A stretch of 64,000 nt of DNA, taken from Cylindrodendrum hubeiense (taxonomy: Eukaryota; Ascomycota; Sordariomycetes; Hypocreales; Nectriaceae). The notes under the pieces are model-generated. The model saw only the letters and a program-made list of their open reading frames with translations, made no database searches and had not been told where the DNA came from. The stretch covers positions 62,001 to 126,000 of the forward strand of contig JAANBB010000026.1 in NCBI GenBank assembly GCA_014621425.1. Direction: 5' to 3'. Made by a program: the position numbers and the translations under genes. This document shows, piece by piece, positions 12,986 through 25,900 of the stretch; position 1 is the stretch's first letter; every line of letters starts with the position of its first letter.

Positions 12986-14366
12986 TGCAAGCTGGCTGCT
13001 TCCTCGGCAGGGTGGGGATGTGGCTTGAAGGGATGTGGCTTGAGATGATTTATGCCAGGGCCATAAACCTCCTAGCTAGGGGTGATGGAAATGTCCCTGG
13101 TAGAGATTTCATCTTGTCTAAACCCCAGTGTCGGTAAACGAACTATTCCCGGCTCCCGTCTGCCCTTTTCCGCTACTGACTCGACTGCTTGAGACGACGA
13201 CTCAGCTTGATGATCTGTGCGCTGCCAGCAGTTTCGTGTATGCAGTTCGCTTAGAGACGGCGTCGACGTAGCACGGCAGGGTTCTGTTCTTGTTCGTCCG
13301 CATTTCAGACACTCATTGTTGCCTCCATGGCTAATGCAATCCGTTGATTTATCCTCCGTTGTGGAATTTGAACGTGTACTAACCTCACTGAGAACATCTA
13401 ACGCTGACAAAAAACCGCACTAATTCATAGGAACGCGTCACGTCCAGTGAAATCAATTCAAGACATGAATGAATGAGTGGGTCATATCGTGTCTCAAGGC
13501 GGCATCGGGCGGAAGCCCATTTCATGAGACACGGTCCATCAGTTGTCCAAATCGCTATACATGAGAGAAGATTTAGGAAGCAACATCCGAAAACTAGGAC
13601 AAGGCGTGGACCATCTGTAGAGGAAATGCAGACGGAAAGCGAATTCGCCATCTCGACGGAACGGCTCGACGCAGATCTGACCAGGGAGGGTGAGACATAT
13701 CACACACTTCGGCACATCAATGCTCAGAGAATCGGGCCTTCCGGCAGGCTTACGGTTAGATACTAGCGAGGCTGGGCCACTCATTTCCAGAATAAACTGT
13801 GGGGTTTGTCCTGTGTCAAAGGGCGGCATGATATGTGAACCACAGGTCCCTTCCACTGAGGACAAGCAAGTGGCCGTTGTAGAGTCTAAATTATGTAATT
13901 CTAAGGACCTTGCAGTCGGAGCTGACGCCACATGCTGTGTCAAACTAGATTGACACCTGTGGAGAGTAACTCGGACTTAAGAGACACTCATTACTCGAAT
14001 TGGCCGGCGCTGCAGGAGGCCGACCCTTATACAACCAGTCATTTCAGTGGCTTGGAATGAGTAAGACCAAAGAAAAGGCTTAGTTTATAAAGGGTACCGC
14101 CAGCTCATTCGAGACAGCTCTTCCCTACCTAACCAACCTGAAATTTCGGAATATCATACGGCCGTAACTCAGACCTCACCCATTCGGCTACCGACGCTGT
14201 TCTCGCAGTAAACTCCTGCGACAAACAGTTTTCTGACACATTGTTAGGTATGCCGCTTGCATGCTCGAATCCAAATCGTGATCTGGCGGACGTGAGTTGC
14301 TAACCAGCACCCCAAAGCTCTAACAAACTCAACCACTGTACTATTCGTAAGGGGATAACCATTGCG
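12986..14366. other. NRPS upstream region
   Basis: About 1.4 kb with no supported gene. A short direct repeat of gggatgtggcttga occurs twice in tandem at about 13014-13043. The open frames on both strands lack recognisable domains. This segment presumably holds the promoter of the giant NRPS. An in-frame stop at 14301 and no ATG between it and 14367 fix the start of the synthetase. Confidence 0.5.
14086..14092 (+). promoter_or_regulatory. Possible TATA element of the NRPS
   Basis: A TATAAAG match lies about 275 bases upstream of the NRPS ATG in an otherwise mixed-composition region. It is the only clear TATA-like match near the start. Distance and sequence are plausible for a fungal promoter, but nothing confirms its use. 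Confidence 0.3.
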
Positions 14367-16950
14367 ATGCCTGCCAGAAACGAAAACGGGGTGGGAATGG
14401 CGAATTACTGGCGCACAGCACTGGCTGATTATGACGGTGTGCCCTTTCCGGCTCTCCCGCCGTCCATAGACGAGCCAGTGGCAGATGGTGTGATCGAACA
14501 CCCTCTCCCTCGCCCTCGGAATGAAGCTGCCGACATTACAACATCAACCCTGGTTCGTGCTGCTTGGGCCCTGGTTGCTGGAGGCATGATCAATTCCGAC
14601 GATGTTGTATTTGGCGCCACAGTGTTTACAGAGGATGCGAACGGTGACGTTGACAAGGGGTCGGCATCATCTACTACAGTTCCTGTGCGCGTGAAGTTGG
14701 CCCGGGACCAAAAGGTTTCGGATTTTTTGAACACAGTACAGCTTCAGGCAACAGAAATGATCCCGTTCGAGCAGACTGGTCTGCATCAAATCTCGAAGGT
14801 GTCCCCTGAGACCCGGCAGGCCTGCACGTTTCAGACGCTGCTTGTGATCCACTCAAACCACGGCGCCCAAAATGGCATCCAACGACAACCGTTCCACAAG
14901 AATGCCCTTGTACTCGAGGCCGAGCTCGGCCTGGAAAAACCCAGGATTAGAGCCAACTTTGACCCCAGGGTTATCGGGTCGTGGGCGGTACACACCCTGT
15001 TGAAGGGACTCGAACATGTTATGCAACAACTCCAGCTTGCCGATCCCCAGCAGACATTGAACAAAATTGAATTGATCGTTCCACAAGACCTAGAGCAAAT
15101 TTGGGAGTGGAATAAGACAGTTCCAGACACTATTCAACGATGCGTTCACGATATTGTCGAGGAGGTTGCCCTGGCTCAGCCTGGTGCACCAGCAGTATCT
15201 GCCTGGGACGGCGAGCTGACCTACGGCGAACTTAATAAACTTGCAACGACTTTAGCAGGCCAGCTCACCGACCTTGGCGTTGGTCCCGAAGTGTTGGTGC
15301 CGCTCTGCTTCGAGAAGTCAGTATGGATGACTGTGGCCATACTCGGTGTGCTCAAGGCAGGCGGAGCATTCCTGCACCTGGACGAAAACCTTCCCGAGCA
15401 ACGCCTTCAATCCATTGCTCAACAAACAAAAGCGAAGATCATTCTCTGTTCAGATTCCAATGCGACTTTGAGCTCTCGCCTGGCGCCGCAGGCCATCGCC
15501 ATCAACTCCGGGTTCTTTGCAAGCTCGAACCATCCACCAAGCAAACCACTGCGCGCCGCTCATCCGTCAACGACAATGTATGTTGTCTTCACATCAGGAA
15601 GTACTGGAACACCGAAGGGTGTAGTCATATCGCATCAAAACCTGGCTTCCGCACTACACCACCAAAAGCAGAGCCTCGGATTAACCCCACAGTCAAGAGT
15701 GTTCGACTTTTCTGCATATACATTCGATATGTTTGTTTGTAATGCATTTACTACTCTTACTGCGGGCGCTTGCCTATGTGTGCCAAGTGAGGAAAATAGG
15801 AAGGACAGGTTACGAGAGAGCATAGTCGCCTCCCGCGCCACCGATATCATCACCACTGCCTCCGTCTCCCGAACTATACGCCCAGAAGACCTTCCCGAAC
15901 TCAAATCAATTTATTTTATAGGTGAACAACTACGCCTCAACGACATGAAGACTTGGTGGGGCAAGATCCGAGCCATCAATATGTATGGTCCTGCCGAATG
16001 CACACCATTTACCCTTTTCAACGACACTGCGACCGACCTAGAAGAAGCTGTTGGAATTGGAAGCGGAAGGGGAGTATCGACCTGGATTGTGGACCCCGAC
16101 GATCACAACCGATTACTCCCCCCTGGCTGCATTGGCGAGCTCCTCCTCGAAGGCCCGCTTGTCGGCCAAGGTTATCTCAACGACCCAGAAAAGACTGGGG
16201 CCGCATTCATCGAGAACCCAAAATGGCTACTACAAGGCGCATCTAATACATCAGGGCGATCTGGAAGGCTTTATAAAACTGGAGATCTGGCTCAGTACGA
16301 TCATGAGGGAACGTTGAAATTCGCTGGCCGGAAGGATACTCAAATCAAGATTCGAGGTCAGCGTGTTGAGCTTGGAGAAGTTGAGCACCGGGTCTTACAG
16401 TGCATGCCCGAGGTGTCACACGTCGCGGCAGAAGTCATTGTACCTAAAGGCAAAAATGCAAGCCCGGCATTGGCCGTGTTCCTTCAGATGGATCATGTCG
16501 AGGCGTCCGACTCCACACCAGCAACGATACTACTAATTACCGCCGACATCGAGGCCAAGCTGAACGAACATTTGCCAAGCTACATGGTTCCGACTGTATT
16601 CTTTACCATTAAGGCTATTCCGCTGTCAAGTAACGGAAAGATGAACCGAGGAAAACTACGAGAGATTGGCGGATCATTCTCTGCCCGCTTGCTCGCCGAG
16701 ACGCGCACAGCGGGGCCTAAAAGACAGCCGACTTCTTCCGTGGAGAAACAGATACAGGCCATTTGGGCTCGGGCCCTTGATATGGAGCCTGAGAAAATTG
16801 GCCTAGACGATAGCTTTTTCCGACTTGGAGGCGACTCAATTGTAGCCATGAGAGTTGTGTGTGATGCTCGTGCGGCTGGCATCGAGATCTCTGTGGCCAA
16901 TATCTTCCGTCACCCCACGCTCGAAAAGGTGGCTAGCCAAGCGGTCCAGT
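14367..16950 (+). other. NRPS module 1: truncated C - A1 - T1
   Basis: The protein begins in the middle of a condensation fold (NYWRTALADYDG aligns with DYWRKSLADCNS of C2), so the N-lobe and HHxxxDG are missing and this C is not catalytic. A1 has core A3 FTSGSTGTPKG, A5 MYGPAECTP and A10 SSNGK. It is more divergent than the other A domains: TTASVS where the others have LTPSV, and FIGEQ where the others have GGE. The hand-aligned specificity code (positions 235-331 of GrsA, then Lys) is D-M-C-I-Y-I-M-P-F-K. Asp235 implies an alpha-amino acid, not a hydroxy acid. The carrier motif FFRLGGDSI has its phosphopantetheine Ser codon at 16836. It belongs to the non-methylating lineage. Confidence 0.8.
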
Positions 16951-19900
16951 TGGAAAACAGCTCTACGGAGCCAATTGGTCCATTCGCTCTCTTAGGCGAC
17001 GGAGTTGACACCACTTCCATGATCCAAGACCTATCGGCCGAGTACGGACTTGAGGCTACCAGGATACAGGATGCTTATCCTTGCACACCTCTTCAGGAAG
17101 GTCTTGTAGCGTTAACATCGAAGTCAAGCGGAGATTACATTCTACAATCTACACTGGAACTACCCGCGGACGTTGACACCGAGGCATTCCGGAATGCATG
17201 GCAGCAAGTGGTCGAGGCAACTCCAGTATTGCGCACACGTATTGTGCAGCACTCTCTCGGTTTCTTGCAGCTGGTCCTGGAGGAAGAAATACACTGGGCA
17301 GAAGCAAGCTTACTACAGAAGTATTCCGAAGACGACCGAAAGTTACCAATGGATCTAGGGCAACGTCTCACACGCTATTGTATTGTGAACGAGGGGGATA
17401 CTCGATCTTTTGTGTGGACGGTCCACCACGCTCTATATGACGCTTGGTCGTTGCGTCTGATTCATCAGGCTGTAGCTCGGGCGTATCGTGGTGAGGCGAT
17501 CAACATGGCGACCCCCTTCAACGCCTTCGTCAAGTACATCGGAGAGCAAGATGAGGAAACGATGGCAGATTACTGGCGAAAGTCCTTAGCCGACTGCAAC
17601 TCTGCAGTATTCCCAGCTCTGCCGCCATCTGTCCAAGAGCCAGTCGCGGACACCATCACAGAGCGCCTGATTTCACTTCCCAACCAATCCCGCGCGATTA
17701 CCGCATCAACTCTCATCCGGGCGGCATTGGCCTTGGTGACTGGATCCATGTCCAATTCTGAGGACATTGTTTTCGGTGCCATTGTTTCTGGCAGGAATGC
17801 TCCGGTCCCCGGAGTTGACAACATGCCGGCTCCCACAATTGCTACGATCCCAGTGCGCGTCAAGTTGGAGCGAGACCAGACTATTTCCGAGTATCTCGAA
17901 ACCGTGCATCAGCAGGCCGCAGACATGATTCCCTTCGAACAGACAGGTCTACAGGAAATTGCCAAGACCTCTCCCGACAGCAAGCAAGCGTGTATGTTCC
18001 AGACGCTGCTTGTCGTTCACCCCCAGGAGGATGAATCTGTGGGTTTGATTGGGAACCCCCAAGAGGGCAATGAACTGGATGTCAACACATACGGTCTGAT
18101 TCTTCAGTTGAGCCCTCGAGGAGATAATATCATGGTCAATGCTAGCTTTGACGCCAGGGTCATCGAGCCATGGGCGGTAGACAAATTGATCAATGCACTC
18201 GAACATGTCATGCAGCAGCTTGACCATTCCGATCCAGACCAGGTGCTGGCGGATGTTCAGTTGGTCCCGCCACAGGATCTAGAGCAGATTTGGTCATGGA
18301 ACAGCGCGGTTCCTCAACCTGTAGAGCGATGCGCTCACGACTTGGTGTATGAGCGGGTCAAAACTCAGCCCAACGCCCCAGCCGTGTGTGCCTGGGACGG
18401 CGAGTTGACCTATGCCGAACTGGAACACCTTGCTACTGGTCTAGCATCCCATCTTGTTAGCATTGGAATCAAGCCGGAAATGCTGGTGCCTCTTTGCTTC
18501 GAGAAGTCGATGTGGACGCCAGTCGCGATGTATGCCGTCCTCAAAGCAGGAGGTGCCATAGTCCTGCTGGACACTTCTCTTCCGGAGCAGCGACTGCAGA
18601 CCATTGTCAAGCAGATAAATGCTGGAATAATCTTGTCTTCCACAGCCAACACAGCGCTGAGCTCGCGGCTGTCAAAGACAGTCATCCAGGTTGATGCAGA
18701 CTCGATCAACAAGTACAAGCCTGGTAGAACGCAAACGCAGCAGACGCAGTCTCCTTCGACTGCCATGTTTGCAGTGTTCACATCTGGCAGCACAGGCACG
18801 CCGAAGGGTGTAGTCATGACACATACGAACTTTTCATCAGAGGTTAAGTATCAGGCAGAGGTTATGCGGTTTTCAAAGGATTCTAGGATCTTCGACTTTG
18901 CATCCTACGCATTCGATGCCGCGATCCAGAACGCCTTTGCTACTTTTGTGACGGGAGGATGCATGTGCATCCCAGCTGACGAAGATCGTAGGAATAATCT
19001 TGGCCATGCCATGAAGACTTTGCGGGCAACCCTCGTCTTTCTAACGCCCTCTGTGGCACGACTCATTGACCCAGATACACTGCCAGACTTAGAGACGATA
19101 CTATTAGGTGGAGAGGCCGTCACTGTTGATGATGTTAACCGCTGGTGGGGAAAGGTACACGTAATCGGTACCTATGGCCCTTCCGAGTGCACCATCATGA
19201 GCACATTCAGTGGCAATCCTACTCGCCCCGAAGACGTCACTCATCTTGGAAAAGGAGCGGGTATGGTTACTTGGGTTGTCGATCCTCAGAATCACGACAT
19301 TTTGCTCGCTCCTGGATGTACCGGCGAGCTGCTTCTCGAGGGCCCACTTGTTGGACGTGGCTATCTCAACGAGCCCGAGAAAACGGCAGAGGTATTCATT
19401 GAGGACCCGAAATGGCTGCTTCAAGGTGCTCCTGGCAGGCAAGGACGTCGCGGACGAATGTACAAGACAGGCGATCTTGCCCAGTATAATATGGACGGCA
19501 GCTTGACTTTCATGGGGCGCAAGGACGCTCAGGTCAAGATTCGAGGTCAGCGAGTTGAGCTAGGAGAAGTTGAGTACCAGGTGCAGAAGTGCATGCCCGA
19601 TGCAGTTAAGGTCGTGGCCGAAGTCATCAGACCACGAGGGGACGCTTCCAGGCCAGCATTGGTCGTGTTCCTTCAGATGAACAGCAAGATTGCGAAAACC
19701 AACGGATCAACAACGAACGGATCGAAAACCAATGGGTCCGGAACCAACGGGTCAAAGACAAATGGATTGAAGACGAACGGATCGAAGACGAACGGATCTC
19801 ACTCTGCCCCGGCCAAAATATTCTCAATCCCTGTTGAGGTTGAGGATAAGCTTGCTCAATATCTGCCCGGCTACATGGTCCCAACTGCCTTCTTTGTCAT

Positions 19901-22900
19901 GAAAGACATCCCGATGACGACGACGGGCAAGATATTCCGGAAAGAACTACGTGAAATTGCCAGCTCCTTTTCCGCCCAGCAGCTGGCCGAGATGTACACC
20001 AATGGACGAGGCCCGAAGCGGCAACCTACGACCGAGGGCGAACGCCTGATGCAGAAGATCTGGGCTCAAGTTCTCAACATTGATGCAAAGAACATTGGGC
20101 TTGACGACAGCTTTTTCCAGCTTGGAGGTGATTCCATTGCAGCAATGAAGGTGGCCGGCGAGGCCCGCAAGGTCGGCATTCACCTGACAGTTGCCGACAT
20201 CTTCCGCTGTCGCAGATTACAACACGTCGCTAGCCAGCAGCGTTTCAGCCAGACTGAACTTGGTGAGATTCCCGTGGCAGAAACGACGGGCCCCTACGAG
20301 CAATCCTTCTCTCAAGGACGATTGTGGTTCTTGGATCAGCTGTATTCCGGACAGAGTTGGTATATCATGCCGTGGGCACTACGGATTCGAGGACCGCTTC
20401 AGCTCAGCGCGCTCAACACGGCGCTACAAGCAGTAGAGCGCCGTCACGAGACCCTCCGAACTGTTTTCTCAGATCAAGGTGGTCTCAGTTTGCAGCACGT
20501 ACAGCCCTTCCGAAAGAAGGATTTGAACGTGGTGGAAATGGAGATCGGTCATGAAGAGGGCCTCGCGCGTGCGTTAGAACATGACCAGGTCACTCCCTTT
20601 GATTTGAGGACTGAACCTGGATGGAGAGTGAAGCTCTACCGAATGGGTGCCCAGGATCACCTTCTATCTATTGTGATGCACCATATTGTGTCTGATGGAT
20701 GGTCCGTCGATGTGCTTCGTAAGGACCTGGCCGCATTTTACTCCACGGCTGTTCGAGGGCAGGACCCTCTTTCGAAAGCACAGCCGTTGCCCATCCAGTT
20801 CAAGGACTTTGCTTTCTGGCAGCGTCAACCGGCTCAAGCAGAAGAGCATGAGCGCCAACTCGGTTATTGGGTCGATCAGCTGCAAACCAGCCGACCTGCC
20901 GAGATACTCTGTGATAAGCCTCGTCCGGCCGTTTCATCTGGCAAGGCGGGCGAAGAGTTCTTAATGATCGAAGGCCCTCTTTATGAGAAGCTACAGAGAT
21001 TCTGCAAAGACCGCTCGGTGACGCCGTTCACCGTGCTCCTCGCGGCGTTCCGAGCAACGCATTTCCGCCTCACCGGCGCAAATGATGGCACAATTGGTAC
21101 GGCAAATGCCAACCGCAGTCGATCTGAAGTCAAAGACATGATCGGATTCTTCGTCAATTTGCAGTGTCTCCGTATCAAGGTTGAAGATGAGTCATTTGAT
21201 GAGCTGGTCCAACAGGTTCACGCGACCGCTGTCGAATCCTTCGCCAACCAGGATGTCCCGTTCGAGGATATTGTTTCCAAGCTGCAAAAGGACAGAGACT
21301 TATCTCGACACCCACTTGTCCAGATTGTGTTCGCAGTCCACTCTCAGATGGAACTGAGCCGATTTACACTGGAAGGTGTGGAGACCGAGGTCGTGGATAC
21401 AGTTGAATCGACGCGCTTCGATCTCGAGCTTCATTTCTTCCAAGAGAAGAATGCTCACAGAGGCCAGATACTATTCTCAACCGCTCTTTACAACTCAGAA
21501 ACTATTGTCAACATGTTGTCAGTGTTCCAACGAGTCCTTGAACGTGGTCTGGATGAACCTAGTACCATGATTACATCGTTGCCTCTGTTGACCGACAATG
21601 ATTACTCCAAGCTGAACAACATGGGCTTGATCAAGGTTCCGAAATCCGCCTACCCCGAGCACTCTAGCATTATCGACATCTTCCGCAAGGGAGTTACTGC
21701 GCACCCCAATAGGGTGGCGGTTAAGGACCAGTCAAGCGATCTGACATATGCCCAGCTGAATCAGCAGTCAGACCTTCTTGCTCGATCGCTTGTGGCAAAA
21801 GAGCTTCCTGCTGGGTCGCTTGTGGGCGTATTCTCGGCTCGCTCCTGTGAGACTATCGTGGCTATTCTGGGCATCCTGAAGGCCAATTTGGCATATTTGC
21901 CATTCGATGTTAGAATCCCAGTTGGCCGATTGGATAAGGTCTTGTCGTGTATCCAGGGACAGAAGCTGGTGCTTCTCGGGCTTGAGGCAAAACTCCCAGC
22001 TACGCAATTGCAAGATGTCGACTTTGTTCGCATCGCAGATTTACTAAAGGAGACCTCTAAGAAGGTCTCACTCCCTTCCCCCTCGGCTAGCAGCCTCGCT
22101 TATGTCATGTTCACTTCCGGATCAACTGGCCAGCCAAAGGGAGTCATGATTGACCACCACGCCGTCGTTCGCCGAGTCAGAGAGAGCAAGATGACCGATT
22201 ACTTGCCGAACGCTCCCATAATCGCTCATATCTGCAACGTTGCGTTTGATGCATCTACGCTGGAGATCTACTCCGCGTTGTTCAATGGCGGAACCCTGAT
22301 TTGTGCAGATACAATGATCGTTTTGGATCACAAAGCCCTCAGCCAAGTCTTTAGTCGAGAGAAGGTGCAGGCTGCATTTTTCACACCTGCGCTTCTGAAG
22401 CAATACCTCATCGAATCTTCTGATACTATCCGTCAGTTGCACGTCCTTTGGGTTGGTGGAGATCGGGCCAATCCGCAAGACATGGTCAAAGCCAGAAAGC
22501 TCGTCAAATCGAAGGTTATCAACGTGTATGGCCCCACTGAAAATACAATTGCTAGCGCTGTGTACTCCTTAGAAGAGAATGAGGAGTATACTAATGGTGT
22601 TCCTATCGGTCAAGCGGTCGGCAACTCGGGTGCCTACGTTATGGACACAGAGATGCGATTGGTGCCACTTGGCGTGGTGGGAGAGCTTGTCGTGACTGGT
22701 GATGGCCTGGCAAGAGGCTATTCCGATCCCAAGCGAGATATTGACCGATTCGTGTCCGTCACGATTGATGGAAAATCTACCAGAGCGTACCGCACAGGAG
22801 ATTTCGTCCGATACCGACCGCTGGACGGGCAGCTCGAATTCTTTGGCCGTATGGATGGACAGATCAAGATTCGCGGCCAGCGTGTTGAGCTCGGCGAAAT

Positions 22901-25900
22901 CGAGCACGTCCTTCGCAGCCATAACTCTGTAAGCGATGCTGTCGCCATTTTGAAGAATGGAGACGGTGGAGACCCGCAAATTGTTGGATTCGTCACGATA
23001 CCGGACGTGCCAGAAACCAGCAACGAGGATGTAGACGACCACGAAGAGACGGACCATATGGAAACCTGGGAAGATGCATTTGATGAAGATTTATATGTCG
23101 GCATTGATGATGTGGAGCCTGAGACTGTCGGTCGAGATTTCATGGGCTGGACGTCTATGTACGACGGAAGCAACATCGACAAGGCAGAAATGAATGAGTG
23201 GTTAGACGACACCATGGAGACGATTCTTAATGGAGGCCCGGCTGGAAACGTCCTCGAGATTGGAACAGGATCGGGTATGATTCTTTTCAACTTGAACAAA
23301 GGCCTTCAAAGCTATATCGGTCTGGAACCTGCTCAAAAGGCTGTTTCTTTCGTCACGAGAGCCGCGAAGACAATCCCCAGCTTTGCGGACAAGGTTCAAA
23401 TGCACAAGGGTACAGCAGTGGACATTAGCCAGCTTTCCAAGTCTGCTTCTCCCGAGCTCGCGGTCATCAACTCCGTGGCCCAGTACTTCCCCAGTCAAGA
23501 TTATCTGTTCAAGGCTATCGAGGAGCTGTTTGAACTGAAAAGCATGAAGACAGTCTTTTGCGGTGATATGCGTTCGCACGGAGTGTACACGCAATTCCGA
23601 ATCACGAAGGCCCTGCATATTCTCGGCAAGGATGCAAGCAAAGAGGATGTCCGACGCAAAATCGCTGAAATAGAGCAGAGTGAGCTTGAGCTGGTTGTTG
23701 ATCCGGCCTTCTTCACGGCACTGCCAAGCCGACTGCCGCATCTCGTTGACCATGTCGAAATCATCCCCAAGCGCATGAAGGCCACCAACGAGCTTAGTTG
23801 TTATCGATATGCGGCTGTCATCCACGCAAAATCTAAGAACCAGGTGATCCACGAGGTAAACAACGGATGGATTGACTTTGCGGCGGACAAACTGGATCGT
23901 CAATCACTCCTGCGTGTTTTGCAAAACTCATCGCCCTCGTCAGTCGTTGCGTTCAGCAACATTCCATACAGCAAGACCATTACCGAAAGGTATGTAATTG
24001 AGTCGCTAGATGACACCGAAGAAGAGGGACTCGATGGCGAGTGGATATCATCAGCCTACGAGAAAGCTCATCTTTGTCCTTCACTCTCCGCAATTGACTT
24101 GGCAGATATCGCCAAAGAGGCGGGTTACCAAGTTGAAATCAGTTGTGCCCGTCAATACATCCAACACGGTGGACTCGATGCCGTGTTTCATCATAAAACA
24201 CCAGCACAGGGACAAAGCAGAGTCCAATTCCGATTCCCTGTTGATCCTCAAGACCGGCCAGCGCATGCCCTCAGCAGCCAGCCTCTTCGCCAGCAGCTCA
24301 GGCAGAATGTTCGAGAGCAACTTCAAGAGATGATGCGGGCTCAGCTCCCATCGTACACAATCCCCAGAGCCATTCATATTCTCGATAAGATCCCGATGAA
24401 TCAAAATGGCAAGGTTGATCGCAACGCGCTTGCGGACAGCGTCCAGACACGGACGGGCTTCCGCGGGGAAATTCGACAGCCGACAACCGACGAACAGCGG
24501 ACAATGCAAAAGATCTGGGCCCAAGTCCTCAACGTGAATGAGACAAGCATTGGCATCGACGATAACTTCTTCCAGCTCGGAGGTGACTCGCTCGCTGCCA
24601 TGAAGGTCGTAGGACAGGCTCGAAAGGCTGGGCTCGACTTGGCCGTTGCTCACATTTTCCGCCACCCTGTACTCAGCGACTTGGCTGGCCAGGGGACCCA
24701 ATTGTCGGATGGCGCCCTGGAACATATCCTGCCTTTCGCTCTCATCGGAGACTTGAAGCAGGTTAACTATGCCATTAGAGAAATCTCCAACCAGTATCAA
24801 CTCCCGTCCGGCGCCATACAGGACATGTACCCCTGCACGCCACTCCAAGAAGGTCTCTTATCATTGACATCGAAGAGGCCTGGAGACTACATTATGCAGG
24901 ATATCTTGGAATTGGCACCCGATGTTCGACTAAACACCTTTTGCGACGCCTGGCAAGAAATGACTCGCACAATGCCGATTCTGCGCACCCGGATCGTCCA
25001 ACACGACGACCTTGGTCTGATGCAAGTGGTTTTGGACGAGAAAATCAAGTGGACTGAGGCGACCTCTTTGGAAGAGTACACCAATGCCGATAAGAAGAAC
25101 CCAATGGGTCTTGGTCAGCCTCTCGCTCGATACGCTCTCATCAAGGAGAAGGGAGGTGCACAGTACTTTGTTTGGACACTCCATCACGCCCTGTATGATG
25201 GATGGTCGCTTCCTATCCTCACCGAAGCCGTCTACAAGGCTTACCGCGGCGATGCGATCGATCAAGCCCCTCAGTTCCAAGCCTTCATCAAATACGTCAA
25301 GGGCCAAGACGAAGACGAGACGGCGGCTTACTGGCAAAACGCTCACCCGGACAGCGAGGCTGTGCCGTTTCCGGTTTGCCCCCCATCTATTGAAGAGCCC
25401 GTCGCAGACGAGGTCACGGAGCATCATTTTACTCGCCCCCAGGAACAGTCCATTGGCATCACAACAGCCACAATGGTCCGCGCCGCATGGGCCTTGGTCG
25501 TGAAGCAGATGAGCAACGCGGAAGACATTTTGTTCGGCGTCACAGTCAATGGACGTAATGCGCCAGTCACCGACATTGAAAACATAGCTGCCCCGACAAT
25601 CGCGACGGTCCCAGTGCGCGTCAAGTTGGACACTGAGCAGAGTGTTTCGCAATATCTGAAGACTGTACATCGACAGGCCACAGAAATGATCCCATTTGAG
25701 CAGACTGGCTTGCACAAAATTGCCAGGTTTTCTCCCAACACCCGAGAAGCATGCAAGTTCCAGACCCTTCTCGTCGTACAACCACAAGGAACGAGTGACC
25801 CCGAGGAGCCGCTTGGCAACTGGAAGAATGCCAACCAAAGAGGGCAGTTCAACACATATGCTCTCATGCTCGAGATTGAACTAGGACCACGGGAGATCTT

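Noticed and set aside
13072..13410. Zinc-finger protein on the minus strand (CLKC..PC)
   Set aside because: Cys spacing does not fit Zn2Cys6 or C2H2, and the remainder is uninformative.
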